Positions 36,274 to 44,136 of a stretch of 64,000 nt of DNA are shown in pieces. Origin of the DNA: RPQJ01 sp963707145. Its GTDB lineage: Bacteria > Pseudomonadota > Gammaproteobacteria > Steroidobacterales > Steroidobacteraceae. The DNA lies in the NCBI GenBank assembly GCA_963707145.1, contig CAVPOQ010000008.1:868001-932000 (forward strand), given 5' to 3'. Each line of letters begins with the position of its first letter. Positions within the stretch are counted from its first letter, which is position 1. The notes beneath the pieces are model-generated. The model was not told the origin of the DNA, made no database searches, and was given only the letters and a program-made list of their open reading frames with translations. A program made the translations under genes and the position numbers.

Positions 36274-36798
36274 ATGAACGCTCCCGATTCGACCGTCCCC
36301 GTCACGCCGGTGCCGCCGGTTCCGCGCACGCCGCCCGCGGCGCGCCCGCCGCGGCGCAGCTTCCGCTCCTACTTCTGGTGGAGCGTGTTCGGCGCGCTGG
36401 TGCTGATCGGGCTCTACACGCTGGTCATGCTGTGGTGGAGCTACTCCGACGGCGATCGCGCCGGTGTGCTGCAGAAATTCTCCAAGCGCGGCTGGATCTG
36501 CAAGACCTGGGAAGGCGAGATCGCGATGTACGTGGTCGGTGGCGTGGCGCCGCAGATCTGGGAATTCAGCGTGCGCGACGACGAGGTCGCGAACCAGCTG
36601 CAGGCCGCGGTCGGGCAGCAGGTGCGCCTGCACTACTCCGAGCATCGCGGCCTGCCCACGAGCTGCTTCGGCGAGACCGATTACTTCGTCCAGCGCGTCG
36701 AGGTCGTGGGACCGCCGCCCTACCTGCAGCCGCCGTCGTCGCCGCCGGCATCGCCGGGCTCGCTGTCGTCGCCGCCGCCGACAGCGCCTGGCACGTAG
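36274..36798 (+). CDS. Hypothetical single-pass membrane protein (174 aa)
   Basis: A Pro-rich cytoplasmic N-terminus, one helix (SVFGALVLIGLYTLVMLWW), then a soluble domain with KRGWICKTWEGEIAMYVVGG, VAPQIWEFSVRDD and VRLHYSEHRGLPTSCFGETD. This small-domain pattern occurs in other gammaproteobacterial proteins of unknown function. The 3' end, a low-complexity Pro/Ser tail, overlaps the end of the convergent JAMM gene by 79 bp. Confidence 0.7.
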   Translation: MNAPDSTVPVTPVPPVPRTPPAARPPRRSFRSYFWWSVFGALVLIGLYTLVMLWWSYSDGDRAGVLQKFSKRGWICKTWEGEIAMYVVGGVAPQIWEFSVRDDEVANQLQAAVGQQVRLHYSEHRGLPTSCFGETDYFVQRVEVVGPPPYLQPPSSPPASPGSLSSPPPTAPGT

Positions 36799-37358
36799 TC
36801 CGCCACTCCAGCAGGGACGCCATAGAGCACGCAGGCGGGCCGCGCCGAATCGGGACCGACGAACCACGCGGACTCGCCACGAACCGGGTCGACGACCCAG
36901 CCCACGCTGTAGGCGTGCGGGAAGAACGCGCGCTGGGTGCGCCGGTCGGTGTCGCTGAAGAACGCCCCGAGTCCGGGGTGGCTGTGGTACCAGCCGACCA
37001 CCAGCTCGTCCGGGCCGAGCCGCCGGCGCGCCTCCTCCCACACGCCGCTCTCCATGCGCAGCGACACGCCGGTACTCGAGAAGTCCTGCGACGGCACGGC
37101 CTGAGTCACCCGCACCACGCGGCTGCGGGCAGGGTCGTCGTCCTCGGCGTAGACCTCGCCGAGCATCAGGCCGCCGTGCTCGTCGTCATGAGCAGCGAGG
37201 TGGCGGAGCACGGTATCGGCGGCTGCGGCGCTCACTGCCACGAGCAGCCCGGCGTCGGCAGCGGCGTCGCGCAGCCACGCTTCGAGGTCGGGCGCGCGCC
37301 CGGCGAGCGCGCCGAGGGGCTGCAGCGGCAGCATCGGGGCCTGCTCGGTCCAGCGCAT
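36720..37358 (-). CDS. JAMM/Mov34 (JAB) isopeptidase of the ubiquitin-like conjugation operon
   Basis: A 212-residue predicted zinc metallopeptidase that would remove the modifier from targets or process it. The complete JAMM signature is present: E68 in LMLGEVY, then H125-S-H127, P128, S135 and D138 in WYHSHPGLGAFFSDTD, matching H-x-H-x7-S-x2-D. The last 25 residues are Gly/Asp-rich and overlap the end of the gene on the other strand. Its ATG shares one base with the E2 stop (TGATG), so it is translationally coupled. In Bil-type systems the same position is taken by the deubiquitinase BilD. Confidence 0.92.
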   Translation of the reverse strand: MRWTEQAPMLPLQPLGALAGRAPDLEAWLRDAAADAGLLVAVSAAAADTVLRHLAAHDDEHGGLMLGEVYAEDDDPARSRVVRVTQAVPSQDFSSTGVSLRMESGVWEEARRRLGPDELVVGWYHSHPGLGAFFSDTDRRTQRAFFPHAYSVGWVVDPVRGESAWFVGPDSARPACVLYGVPAGVADYVPGAVGGGDDSEPGDAGGDDGGCR

Positions 37359-38002
37359 CAGGTGACCGTCTCGAAGGCCGCACCGCAGCCCGGGCAGCGC
37401 ACGCGTCCGCTGCGGCCCGCGGGCAGTCGCAGCGTGCGCGCGCAGTTCGGGCAGGCGCGCTCGACGCGGCCGTCGTCGGCCGCCGCCTCGCGCCAACCGA
37501 CACGGCCGCGGGCGGTGCCGCGCGCGGACTCGCCGAACTGCGGGCGGTCGGAGGGAAACGCCTCGGGCCGCAGTGGCCGCGTGCGCGCATACCAGTCGGC
37601 CGCGGCGCGGTTGGCCGGCGAGGCCGTGTTCACGAGCAGCGAGTCGAAGGTGAGCAGCCGCACGAGCCGTTGCACGAACAGATCGAGCCCCTCGGAGGCG
37701 AGCCACCGGGTGCCGAGGCAGATCGTGCCAGCGGGAAACACGTTGGGGTGCCAGATCGGCGACAGCACGGTCGCCGTGGGCGCCTGGAACGGATAGCGGG
37801 CCGGAAGCGCGATCCGCAGGCGCGTCTGGCGCGTCACGTCCGCCGGGTAGCGCTCGGAGCGGGCGACGGCATAGCGCAGCTCGAGGTCGGCCTGCGGCAG
37901 CGCCACCGTCGGCCCGGCGAGCAGCACGATCATCTCGGCGGAGGTCGCGGCCAGCGTGCGCAGCCGCTCGTGGTCCGCCTCGAGGCGGATCGGGCTCGTC
38001 AT
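37358..38002 (-). CDS. E2-like ubiquitin-conjugating enzyme with C-terminal zinc ribbon
   Basis: A 214-residue protein. Residues about 5-150 form a UBC fold: RYPFQAPTA at 69-77, then HPN at 85-87 and the predicted catalytic Cys at 95 in GTICLG. The His-to-Cys spacing of 10 equals that of classical eukaryotic E2 enzymes, and keeping HPN is unusual for a bacterial E2. A long cross-over (LVRLLTFDSLLVNTASPANR) follows. The last 40 residues hold a zinc ribbon, CPNC then CPGC 19 residues later, which typical E2s lack. It would accept the modifier from the E1 and pass it to targets. The corresponding Bil gene is bilB. Confidence 0.9.
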   Translation of the reverse strand: MTSPIRLEADHERLRTLAATSAEMIVLLAGPTVALPQADLELRYAVARSERYPADVTRQTRLRIALPARYPFQAPTATVLSPIWHPNVFPAGTICLGTRWLASEGLDLFVQRLVRLLTFDSLLVNTASPANRAAADWYARTRPLRPEAFPSDRPQFGESARGTARGRVGWREAAADDGRVERACPNCARTLRLPAGRSGRVRCPGCGAAFETVT

Positions 38003-38033
38003 GTGCGGTCGTCGCGCGTCGGCGCCGCGTGCC

Positions 38034-38285
38034 TCAGCCCGCGACCAGCACCGGCTGCACCTCGAGCACGTCGCCCGGGCGCACACCCTTGCCGAGGTCC
38101 TCGCCGGGCGCGAGCGCGCGGCCCGTGGTCGTGTTCACCAGCGTGTAGTCGGTGTCGGCGGGCAGGGCCCAGTTGTCCACCGCCGCCTGGATGATGTCGG
38201 CGCCGGTGCTGGCGGCGTCGAGATCGAGTTCGGCGCGGCGGGTCTGGTCCGCCGTGCGCACGTAGAGCTTCAGCGACTGCGTCAT
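38034..38285 (-). CDS. Ubiquitin-like modifier (YukD/EsaB-type beta-grasp)
   Basis: An 83-residue beta-grasp protein: a first hairpin LKLYVRTADQTRRAELDL, helix TGADIIQAAVDNWAL, then YTLVNTTTGRAL and LEVQPVLVAG. It matches YukD/EsaB-like ubiquitin folds. The last residues are Val-Ala-Gly with nothing after the Gly, so it is ready for adenylation and needs no trimming. It lies 5 bp after the E1 and 31 bp before the E2. In Bil systems the equivalent is BilA. The function as a modifier is inferred from the operon. Confidence 0.88.
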   Translation of the reverse strand: MTQSLKLYVRTADQTRRAELDLDAASTGADIIQAAVDNWALPADTDYTLVNTTTGRALAPGEDLGKGVRPGDVLEVQPVLVAG

Positions 38286-38290
38286 GATCC

Positions 38291-39427
38291 TCAGTTCTCC
38301 TCGAGATCGAAGCAGACGGTGCCGCCGTTGATCTCGGCCAGTGCGAATTTGGCCGGAACGCGGCGCTCGCCGAAGCGTGCCGAGAGCTCGCCCACGGTGA
38401 AGGTGTCGCGGATTTCGACGCGCACCGAGGGTGTTGCACAACCCGGGCAGACGGCGATGCCGTCGTCGAAATCACCGGCGCGCCGGTTGACGTACTCGGC
38501 GGCCTGGGCCAGCGGCCCGCAGGCCGCGCACTCGTAGCCGGTAACCAGCGCGTCGCTCAGCTGCAGCGGCTGCGCGGCGACGTCGTCGGACGCGTCCTCC
38601 GGGTGTGCAGTCCAGCGGTTACGGATCCGCACCAGCCGTGGCGGCTGCAGGAACGCCGAGCAGCCCGGGCAGCCGTCGCGGCGCTCGACCGCGACTGCGC
38701 TGCCGGCGCCGCCGAGGGTGTCGAGCAGCCGTCGCTGCGCGCGTTGCGGCACATCGTCGCCGAGGCGCAGGGCCGCGGAGGCGGCCAGCGCGCCCGCGAC
38801 GCTCGCCGTGATGGTCGTGGTCGGGATGCGGCGCTCGAGGCTCGCACGCCGGCGCAGGCCACCGCAGGAGTAGCGCTCGGCCACCCGCAGGTAGGCCGAC
38901 TCCGGCAGCGTGCACTCGTAGCAGGCCACCTCGTCGGACGCGGCGAAGGGAAACGACTCGATGACGGCCCAGCGGCTGTCGAGCCCGGCGTTCACGAGAT
39001 TCACGCGCGCGATCATGCACATCTGGTTGAGTTTCAGCCGGGCCTCGAAATTGTCCACGGCCGCGATCGCGCAGTCGTAGCCCTGCAGCCGGCGGAGGCT
39101 CAGGGTGTCCCAGAAGTCGCCCGGTACGGCACGCAGGTCCACGTTCGGGTCGAGGTCGCGGGCGCGCTCGGCGACGGCCTCGGCCTTGTTGCGCCCGGCG
39201 TCCGCCTCGCGCAGCAGCACGCTGCGGGTGAGGTTGTGCAGCTCGACCGTGTCGAAGTCGAACACGTCGATGGATCCGCAGCCGAGCAGCGCGAGGTTCT
39301 TCACGACCTCGTTGCCCACTGCGCCGGCGCCGATCACGGCGATGCGCGAGGCGGACACCTGCTCCTGCGAGAACCAGTCGATCAGGTCGTGTCGCCGGTA
39401 GCGCTGTGCGCGACTCGGGTCCAGCAT
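38291..39427 (-). CDS. E1-like adenylyltransferase (ThiF/MoeB/UBA fold)
   Basis: A 378-residue activating enzyme. It has the nucleotide-binding loop VIGAGAVGNEV (31-41), D-F-D at 57-59, N65 and R68, and the Lys in GRNKA at 81. A zinc quartet C169/C172 (CYEC) with C253/C256 (CPGC) resembles MoeB. C188 in YSCGG is a candidate catalytic Cys. A C-terminal extension of about 110 residues holds two further pairs, C300/C303 and C327/C330, not found in MoeB. It would adenylate the modifier's terminal Gly. The corresponding Bil gene is bilC. Confidence 0.92.
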   Translation of the reverse strand: MLDPSRAQRYRRHDLIDWFSQEQVSASRIAVIGAGAVGNEVVKNLALLGCGSIDVFDFDTVELHNLTRSVLLREADAGRNKAEAVAERARDLDPNVDLRAVPGDFWDTLSLRRLQGYDCAIAAVDNFEARLKLNQMCMIARVNLVNAGLDSRWAVIESFPFAASDEVACYECTLPESAYLRVAERYSCGGLRRRASLERRIPTTTITASVAGALAASAALRLGDDVPQRAQRRLLDTLGGAGSAVAVERRDGCPGCSAFLQPPRLVRIRNRWTAHPEDASDDVAAQPLQLSDALVTGYECAACGPLAQAAEYVNRRAGDFDDGIAVCPGCATPSVRVEIRDTFTVGELSARFGERRVPAKFALAEINGGTVCFDLEEN

Positions 39428-39443
39428 CTGGGTTCGCCCTCCG

Positions 39444-39812
39444 TCAGTCCGGGATCAGCTTGACGGCGGAGAAGTCGGTGCCGCCGCAGGCCGCGCAGCG
39501 CCCGCCGTTGTCGCGGGCCAGCACTGCGGCGCTGTCGGCATGATAAAGGGACTGGCAGCCGCCGCAGCGAACCAGCGGGCGGGCGGGGTCGAGGGGCTCG
39601 CCGGAGTAAGCGTCGCGCAGGCCGGCGAGGTCGCCCCGCCGCAGCAGCGTGACGCCGTTGCCGGCGGCGGCGCGGTCCCTGGCACTGGCACGGGCACCGG
39701 CCCGCGGCCGGAACGTGCGGCCGTCGCGCGGCCGCTGGTTGGACGCCTGGCGCGTCACCATCAGCAGCACGCCGACGACCAGGAACAGGAGCAGGGGCAG
39801 CAGGCGTGCCAT
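39444..39812 (-). CDS. Membrane-anchored zinc-ribbon protein, part of the conjugation operon
   Basis: A 122-residue protein. Residues 2-20 form a transmembrane anchor (ARLLPLLLFLVVGVLLMVT); a basic linker follows; the C-terminus has C83-x2-C86, H91 and C106-x2-C109, with the text RCGGCQSLYHADS and GGRCAACGG. This resembles the C-terminal half of prokaryotic RING/treble-clef fingers. It starts 35 bp after the secretin-like gene and ends 16 bp before the E1. A GTG/ATG 12 bp upstream (39824) is another start. A role as adaptor or E3-like factor is speculation. Confidence 0.75.
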   Translation of the reverse strand: MARLLPLLLFLVVGVLLMVTRQASNQRPRDGRTFRPRAGARASARDRAAAGNGVTLLRRGDLAGLRDAYSGEPLDPARPLVRCGGCQSLYHADSAAVLARDNGGRCAACGGTDFSAVKLIPD

Positions 39813-39847
39813 GGTCACCCCCATCGTTGGTGCCGGACCGCGCGAGT

Positions 39848-40687
39848 TCAAGGAACTTCCTCCACTTTGACCCAGGCCGAGTACTGCGACTCGGAGGTGT
39901 GGCGGCCCCACACCAGCAGCCCGCTGGAGGTACCACCCGACGACTCGCCAACCGCGCCGAGCTCGATCCACTCCCCGAGCCGGCCGCTGACGATCGACGC
40001 GCTGCCCGCGGTCTCGACGACGGGTCCGCTCGTCGTGCTGCGCAGGCGCTGCTGCCGGGGCGAGATCTCGAGTGTGACGTACTCGCCGCTCAGGCGCACC
40101 GTGGCGTAGAAGCCCGTGCTCACCTCGCGGTATGCCGTGGAGGGGTACACGACCGGCCCGCGCCGGCCGGACACCACCTGGGTGGTCGTCAGCGGCACGA
40201 CCTGCCCGATCGCGATCCAGGCCTCGGAGCCCTCCAGCGTCCGCACCGTCGAGACGTTGCGCAGATTCGCCTGCTGCGAACCGCCGCGCGCACCGACGGC
40301 GACGCCGGTGCCGACGCCGGGCGGCACGTTCACGCCCACCCGCACGTCGTCGTTGCCGACGCGCGCCGCGCCGCGCACGTCGGTGGCCTCGCTGCGCGCG
40401 ACCGTGCCCTGGCCCACGCTCACGTTGAGCTCGCGCGGCCGCCGGTCGAGTGCTGCGACCGCCTGCCGGATCTGCTCGAGGTTCGCCGGACTGGTGCGCA
40501 CGAACAGCATGCGGTCGGTGCCGGTGAGCACGCCGCCCGGTGCCAGCAGCGGCTGCACCACGGGAACCACCTCCTCGGCGAGCCGCCACTTGAGCTCGAT
40601 GACCTCGAGTTCCTGCGCGGTGGCGAGACCGGCCGCGACCAGCAGCGTGCACAGCGCCAGCAGCACGCGCGCGTGAACGCGCAGCAT
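39848..40687 (-). CDS. Exported secretin-N-domain-like protein, part of the conjugation operon
   Basis: A 279-residue protein. A signal peptide (VLLALCTLLVAAGLATAQ) is followed by an N-type secretin domain (VIELKWRLAEEVVPVVQPLL, then LTGTDRMLFVRTSPANLEQI), which occurs in type II/III secretion and pilus secretins. No outer-membrane channel domain is present; the rest is beta-rich and Gly/Ser-rich. A Met at 40744 would give an ATGA overlap with the aldolase stop; the Met at 40687 gives a better signal peptide. Such short secretin-N proteins have no known function. Confidence 0.75.
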   Translation of the reverse strand: MLRVHARVLLALCTLLVAAGLATAQELEVIELKWRLAEEVVPVVQPLLAPGGVLTGTDRMLFVRTSPANLEQIRQAVAALDRRPRELNVSVGQGTVARSEATDVRGAARVGNDDVRVGVNVPPGVGTGVAVGARGGSQQANLRNVSTVRTLEGSEAWIAIGQVVPLTTTQVVSGRRGPVVYPSTAYREVSTGFYATVRLSGEYVTLEISPRQQRLRSTTSGPVVETAGSASIVSGRLGEWIELGAVGESSGGTSSGLLVWGRHTSESQYSAWVKVEEVP

Positions 40688-40740
40688 CGGGTGGGACGGA
40701 CGCCCGATGCGGATGCTGTCCGGACGCCGCCGCACGCCGG

Positions 40741-41802
40741 TCATGAGGCCGCCCGCGACGCCGGGACCGCCGCCAGCGCCTCGCGCACGCAGCGCACCAG
40801 CGCCTCCATGCCCGCGGGCTCCTGGTCGTGGCGGCAGACGAAGCGCAGGTCGTGTCCGAGCTTGTAGAACTCGAACGGCCCGCGCTCGAGCGCCGCGACC
40901 GCAGCCTCGGGCATGCGCAGGAACAGCATGTTGATCTCCACGGGCGCGACCAGCGCCACGCCCGGCAATGCCGCGAGCTCGCGCGCAAGCGCCGCCGCGT
41001 GCGCGTTGGCGCGGCGCGCGCGCTCGAGCCAGCGGTCGTCGGCGACGTAGCGCGCGAGCTGCGCGGAGACGAAGCGCGCCTTCGACAGCACCTGCCCGCC
41101 GCGCTTCATCAGGAACGGGATCTCGCGCGCGAGCGCCGGGTCGAACACCACCACGGCCTCCGCGTTGATCGCGCCGTTCTTGGTGGCGCCGAGCGACAGC
41201 ACGTCCACGCCGGCGCGCCAGGTGAGCTGCGCCGGCGTGCAGCCGAGCGCGGCCACGGCGTTGGCGAAGCGCGCGCCGTCCATGTGCACGCGCAGGCCGT
41301 GGCGGTGCGCCACCTCGCAGAGCGCCGCGATCTCGGCGGGCGTGTAGAGCGTGCCGAAGTCGGTGGGCTGAGTGAGGTTGAGCGCGAACGGCTGCACGCG
41401 CGTCGGGTTGCCGCGCCCAGCGAGCGCGAGCGCCGCCTCGAGCGTCGCGGGCTCGAGCCGGAAGTCGCGGCCCGGCAGGCCCACCAGCTTCGCGCCCGTG
41501 TAGAACTCCGGCGCGCCGCACTCGTAGACGTGGATGTGCGCCGTCTCGTGGCAGTAGATCGCGCCGTAGGCGTTGGCGAGTGCGGCGAGCGCCACCGAGT
41601 TCGAGCCCGTGCCCGAGCACAGCGGGAACACCTGTACCGGCCGCTCGAACAGGTCGGCGAAGCGCGCGTTCATCGCTCGCGTATAGTCGTCGTCGCCGTA
41701 CGGGGCGGCGGTGCCATCGTTGGCCGCCAGCAGCGCCTCGAGGATCTCGGGTGCGGCGCCACCGACGTTGTCGCTGCGGAAGTCGTAGCGGATACCGGTC
41801 AT
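40741..41802 (-). CDS. ltaE: Low-specificity L-threonine aldolase
   Basis: A 353-residue PLP enzyme that splits threonine or allo-threonine into glycine and acetaldehyde. The N-terminus MTGIRYDFRSDNVGGAAPEI, CHETAHIHVYECGAP, MDGARFANAV and the PLP lysine in SLGATKNGA are typical. I used the Met at 41802 (MTGIRYDF). Its stop overlaps a possible start of the secretin-like gene by 4 bp, so it heads the conjugation operon, though a functional link is uncertain. Confidence 0.9.
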   Translation of the reverse strand: MTGIRYDFRSDNVGGAAPEILEALLAANDGTAAPYGDDDYTRAMNARFADLFERPVQVFPLCSGTGSNSVALAALANAYGAIYCHETAHIHVYECGAPEFYTGAKLVGLPGRDFRLEPATLEAALALAGRGNPTRVQPFALNLTQPTDFGTLYTPAEIAALCEVAHRHGLRVHMDGARFANAVAALGCTPAQLTWRAGVDVLSLGATKNGAINAEAVVVFDPALAREIPFLMKRGGQVLSKARFVSAQLARYVADDRWLERARRANAHAAALARELAALPGVALVAPVEINMLFLRMPEAAVAALERGPFEFYKLGHDLRFVCRHDQEPAGMEALVRCVREALAAVPASRAAS

Positions 41803-41854
41803 CTCGGTTTGCGTGAGCGTGGCGCGGCCACGCGGTCGGGTCAGGAGGCTGCGC

Positions 41855-42439
41855 ATGCAGGGGCAGGCGACGGGCGTGATTCTACTGGAGACGCTGCGGC
41901 TCAGGCTCAGGCGCTTCGTGCCGGAGGACCTCGACCGGCTGGTGGAACTCGACTCCGACCCCGAGGTGACGCGCTACACGAGCTACGGCGAGCCCACGCC
42001 GCGCGAGCGCTACGCGCACGAGATCCTGCCGCGCTGGTTCGCGTACTACGGCGTCGAGCCGGCGCTCGGTTACTGGGCGGCCGAGTCGCGCGCCGACGGC
42101 GAGTTCGTGGGCTGGTTCCACCTGCGGCCCGACCGCTTCGACGCAGGCGAGCAGGAACTCGGCTACCGCTTGCGGCGTATGGCGTGGGGGCGGGGCTACG
42201 CGACGGAGGGCGGCCAGGCGCTGCTCGCGCATGGTTTCGGGCCGGTGGGCGCCGCGAAGATCTCCGCCCGCACCCTGGCGCGCAATCTCGGATCGCGACG
42301 CGTGATGGAGAAGTGCGGTCTCGCCTTCGAGCGCGACTTCGTCTGGCCCGAGGACGTGCTCGCCGGGCGCACGGAGGACGAGCGCGCCGGCGTGAAGTAC
42401 TCGATCACGCGCCGGCGGTGGCTGGCCCTGAGGGCCTGA
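41855..42439 (+). CDS. GNAT-family N-acetyltransferase (RimJ/RimL type)
   Basis: A 194-residue protein of the RimJ/RimL branch, predicted to acetylate an N-terminal or small-molecule amine. ETLRLRLRRFVPEDLDRLVE starts the domain; GWFHLRPD, LGYRLRRMAWGRGYATEGGQ and NLGSRRVMEKCGL complete it. I chose the Met at 41855 because similarity begins there. It is divergent from the aldolase gene. The 3' end overlaps the convergent thioredoxin gene by 35 bp. Confidence 0.87.
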   Translation: MQGQATGVILLETLRLRLRRFVPEDLDRLVELDSDPEVTRYTSYGEPTPRERYAHEILPRWFAYYGVEPALGYWAAESRADGEFVGWFHLRPDRFDAGEQELGYRLRRMAWGRGYATEGGQALLAHGFGPVGAAKISARTLARNLGSRRVMEKCGLAFERDFVWPEDVLAGRTEDERAGVKYSITRRRWLALRA

Positions 42440-44054
42440 GGAACGCCTCGCAGTTCGCGCGACCCTGGTCGCCCGAGGGCAGCTTCGAGCACAAGCCTGC
42501 GGTGCGCTCGCGCAGCTTCGTCACCACCGCCGTGCGATCCGGCTGGCGATGGCTCCAGTCGAGCAGCTTGCTCGAGAGCTGCTCGAGCCGCAGCCGCGTG
42601 CGCTGGTAGAACGCGTCGGGCGAGCCGTCGAGCTCGCCGAGCACCTCGAGGCCGACGCGCTCGATGCGCGCCGTGTCCCCGGGAGTCATCTCGAGCAGGC
42701 CCACCAGATAGTTGTAGCCCCACTGGAAGCGCGTGGCCGGCCCCTTCGCATCCGCGTAGGCGCGCTCGAACCAGGCGAGCGCTTCCGCTTCGCGGCCGAC
42801 CTTCTTCGCATGATCGGCCAGTTCGACCATGAAGTAGTACGGCGACTTCGACTTTTCGATCTCGGCGACGAGCAGTGCGTTCGCCTCCTGGTCGAGCCCG
42901 GCTTCGAAGTACAGGTTGCCGGCGGCGTTGACCGCGGCGTGGCGCGCGTAGCCTTCCGGCGTCGCGCCGGTGACGCGCGCGACCGTCTGCCGCGCCTCGT
43001 CGAGCAGCGCCGGCGGGAGCGGGGCGTCGGGTGCTGCCAGCCGCTGGAGGAGCACCCGCGAGCGCACCAAGTTGATCTGCTCCGGACCCGACAGCGCGAG
43101 GCCCTCGCCGCCGCGTGCCAGCGAGTCGAGGGCGGCGCGCCAGGCAAAGACCAGCTGCTCGCGCCCGGCGGAGCCCGGCTCCGACAGCAGGCCGATGACT
43201 TCGGTGGGCGCGTAGAGCAGGTTCTCGACGTTGGCGCGGATCGCCTCGGGCGAACCGAGCAGACTCAGCAGCGCGCTGGCCATCGACGTGCGCTGCCCGG
43301 CATCGAGCGGTGCCTTGCCGTCCTTCGCGGCCGCCGCCAGCGCACGCAGGTACTGGAACTGGATGCGCGCGCATTCCGCCACGAGTTGCGCCGGGCAATG
43401 GTCATGCAGGCCGCGGAAGACGTCGACCCGGTCGGCGGGTGCGACCAGCTGGCCGTTGTCCGTGCTCCACGCGTAGTACGCGAGCAGCGTCCAGTCGGCC
43501 GGCTGCAGCGCGGCGCCGCTGGTGGCCGCGCGCAGCGTCTCGTGCATCGGGCGTGAGGAGGCGAGCGCCGTGTCGAGCACGGTCGCGTAGCGCGCCACGT
43601 CCACGCCGCCCGGCAGGCGCGTGATCTCCTGGCCATCGGCGCGGAACAGGATCATGGTCGGGTAGCCCACCACTCCGAAGCGCTCGCCGTAGCGCTGCGC
43701 GCTCGGCGTGTCGCCGTCGAGGTAGACGGGTATGAACAGCCGGCTGCGTTCCTGGAACTCGCGCGTGTTGAAGATCGTGGACTTGATCTGCGCGCAGGGC
43801 GGACACCACTCCGCGCCCCAGAACAGGAACAGCGGCTTGTCGGCCGCCTTCGCCGCGACGAAGGCGGCGTCGACCTCGCCCTGGAACCAGTCGATGCCGG
43901 GCGGCAGGTGCGCGCCGGCGTCCGCGGTCGCCGGCGCGGCCGTCGTTTCCTGGGGCTTCGTCGCGGGTTCCGGGGACTGGCGGCTGCAGCCGGCGGTGGT
44001 GAACAGGGACAGCACGCAGATCAGCAGGGTCAGCCGGTGAATCTCGGGTCGCAT
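42405..44054 (-). CDS. Thioredoxin-fold lipoprotein with TPR-like C-terminal region
   Basis: A 549-residue lipoprotein (signal ending FTTAGC). Residues about 45-165 are a thioredoxin domain with the WCPPC redox pair in FWGAEWCPPCAQIKS and cis-Pro region GYPTMILF. The remainder is helical and TPR-like. Predicted to be a periplasmic disulphide reductase or oxidase with a helical partner-binding part. I used the Met at 44054. Confidence 0.83.
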   Translation of the reverse strand: MRPEIHRLTLLICVLSLFTTAGCSRQSPEPATKPQETTAAPATADAGAHLPPGIDWFQGEVDAAFVAAKAADKPLFLFWGAEWCPPCAQIKSTIFNTREFQERSRLFIPVYLDGDTPSAQRYGERFGVVGYPTMILFRADGQEITRLPGGVDVARYATVLDTALASSRPMHETLRAATSGAALQPADWTLLAYYAWSTDNGQLVAPADRVDVFRGLHDHCPAQLVAECARIQFQYLRALAAAAKDGKAPLDAGQRTSMASALLSLLGSPEAIRANVENLLYAPTEVIGLLSEPGSAGREQLVFAWRAALDSLARGGEGLALSGPEQINLVRSRVLLQRLAAPDAPLPPALLDEARQTVARVTGATPEGYARHAAVNAAGNLYFEAGLDQEANALLVAEIEKSKSPYYFMVELADHAKKVGREAEALAWFERAYADAKGPATRFQWGYNYLVGLLEMTPGDTARIERVGLEVLGELDGSPDAFYQRTRLRLEQLSSKLLDWSHRQPDRTAVVTKLRERTAGLCSKLPSGDQGRANCEAFLRPSGPATAGA

Positions 44055-44136
44055 CGATGGGATCTCTCGGTGTCTCGCGCGCGAGTGGCGCGGGCGGCGC
44101 GCAGTATGCCAGCCCGCCGGCAAAGCACGCCCGACC

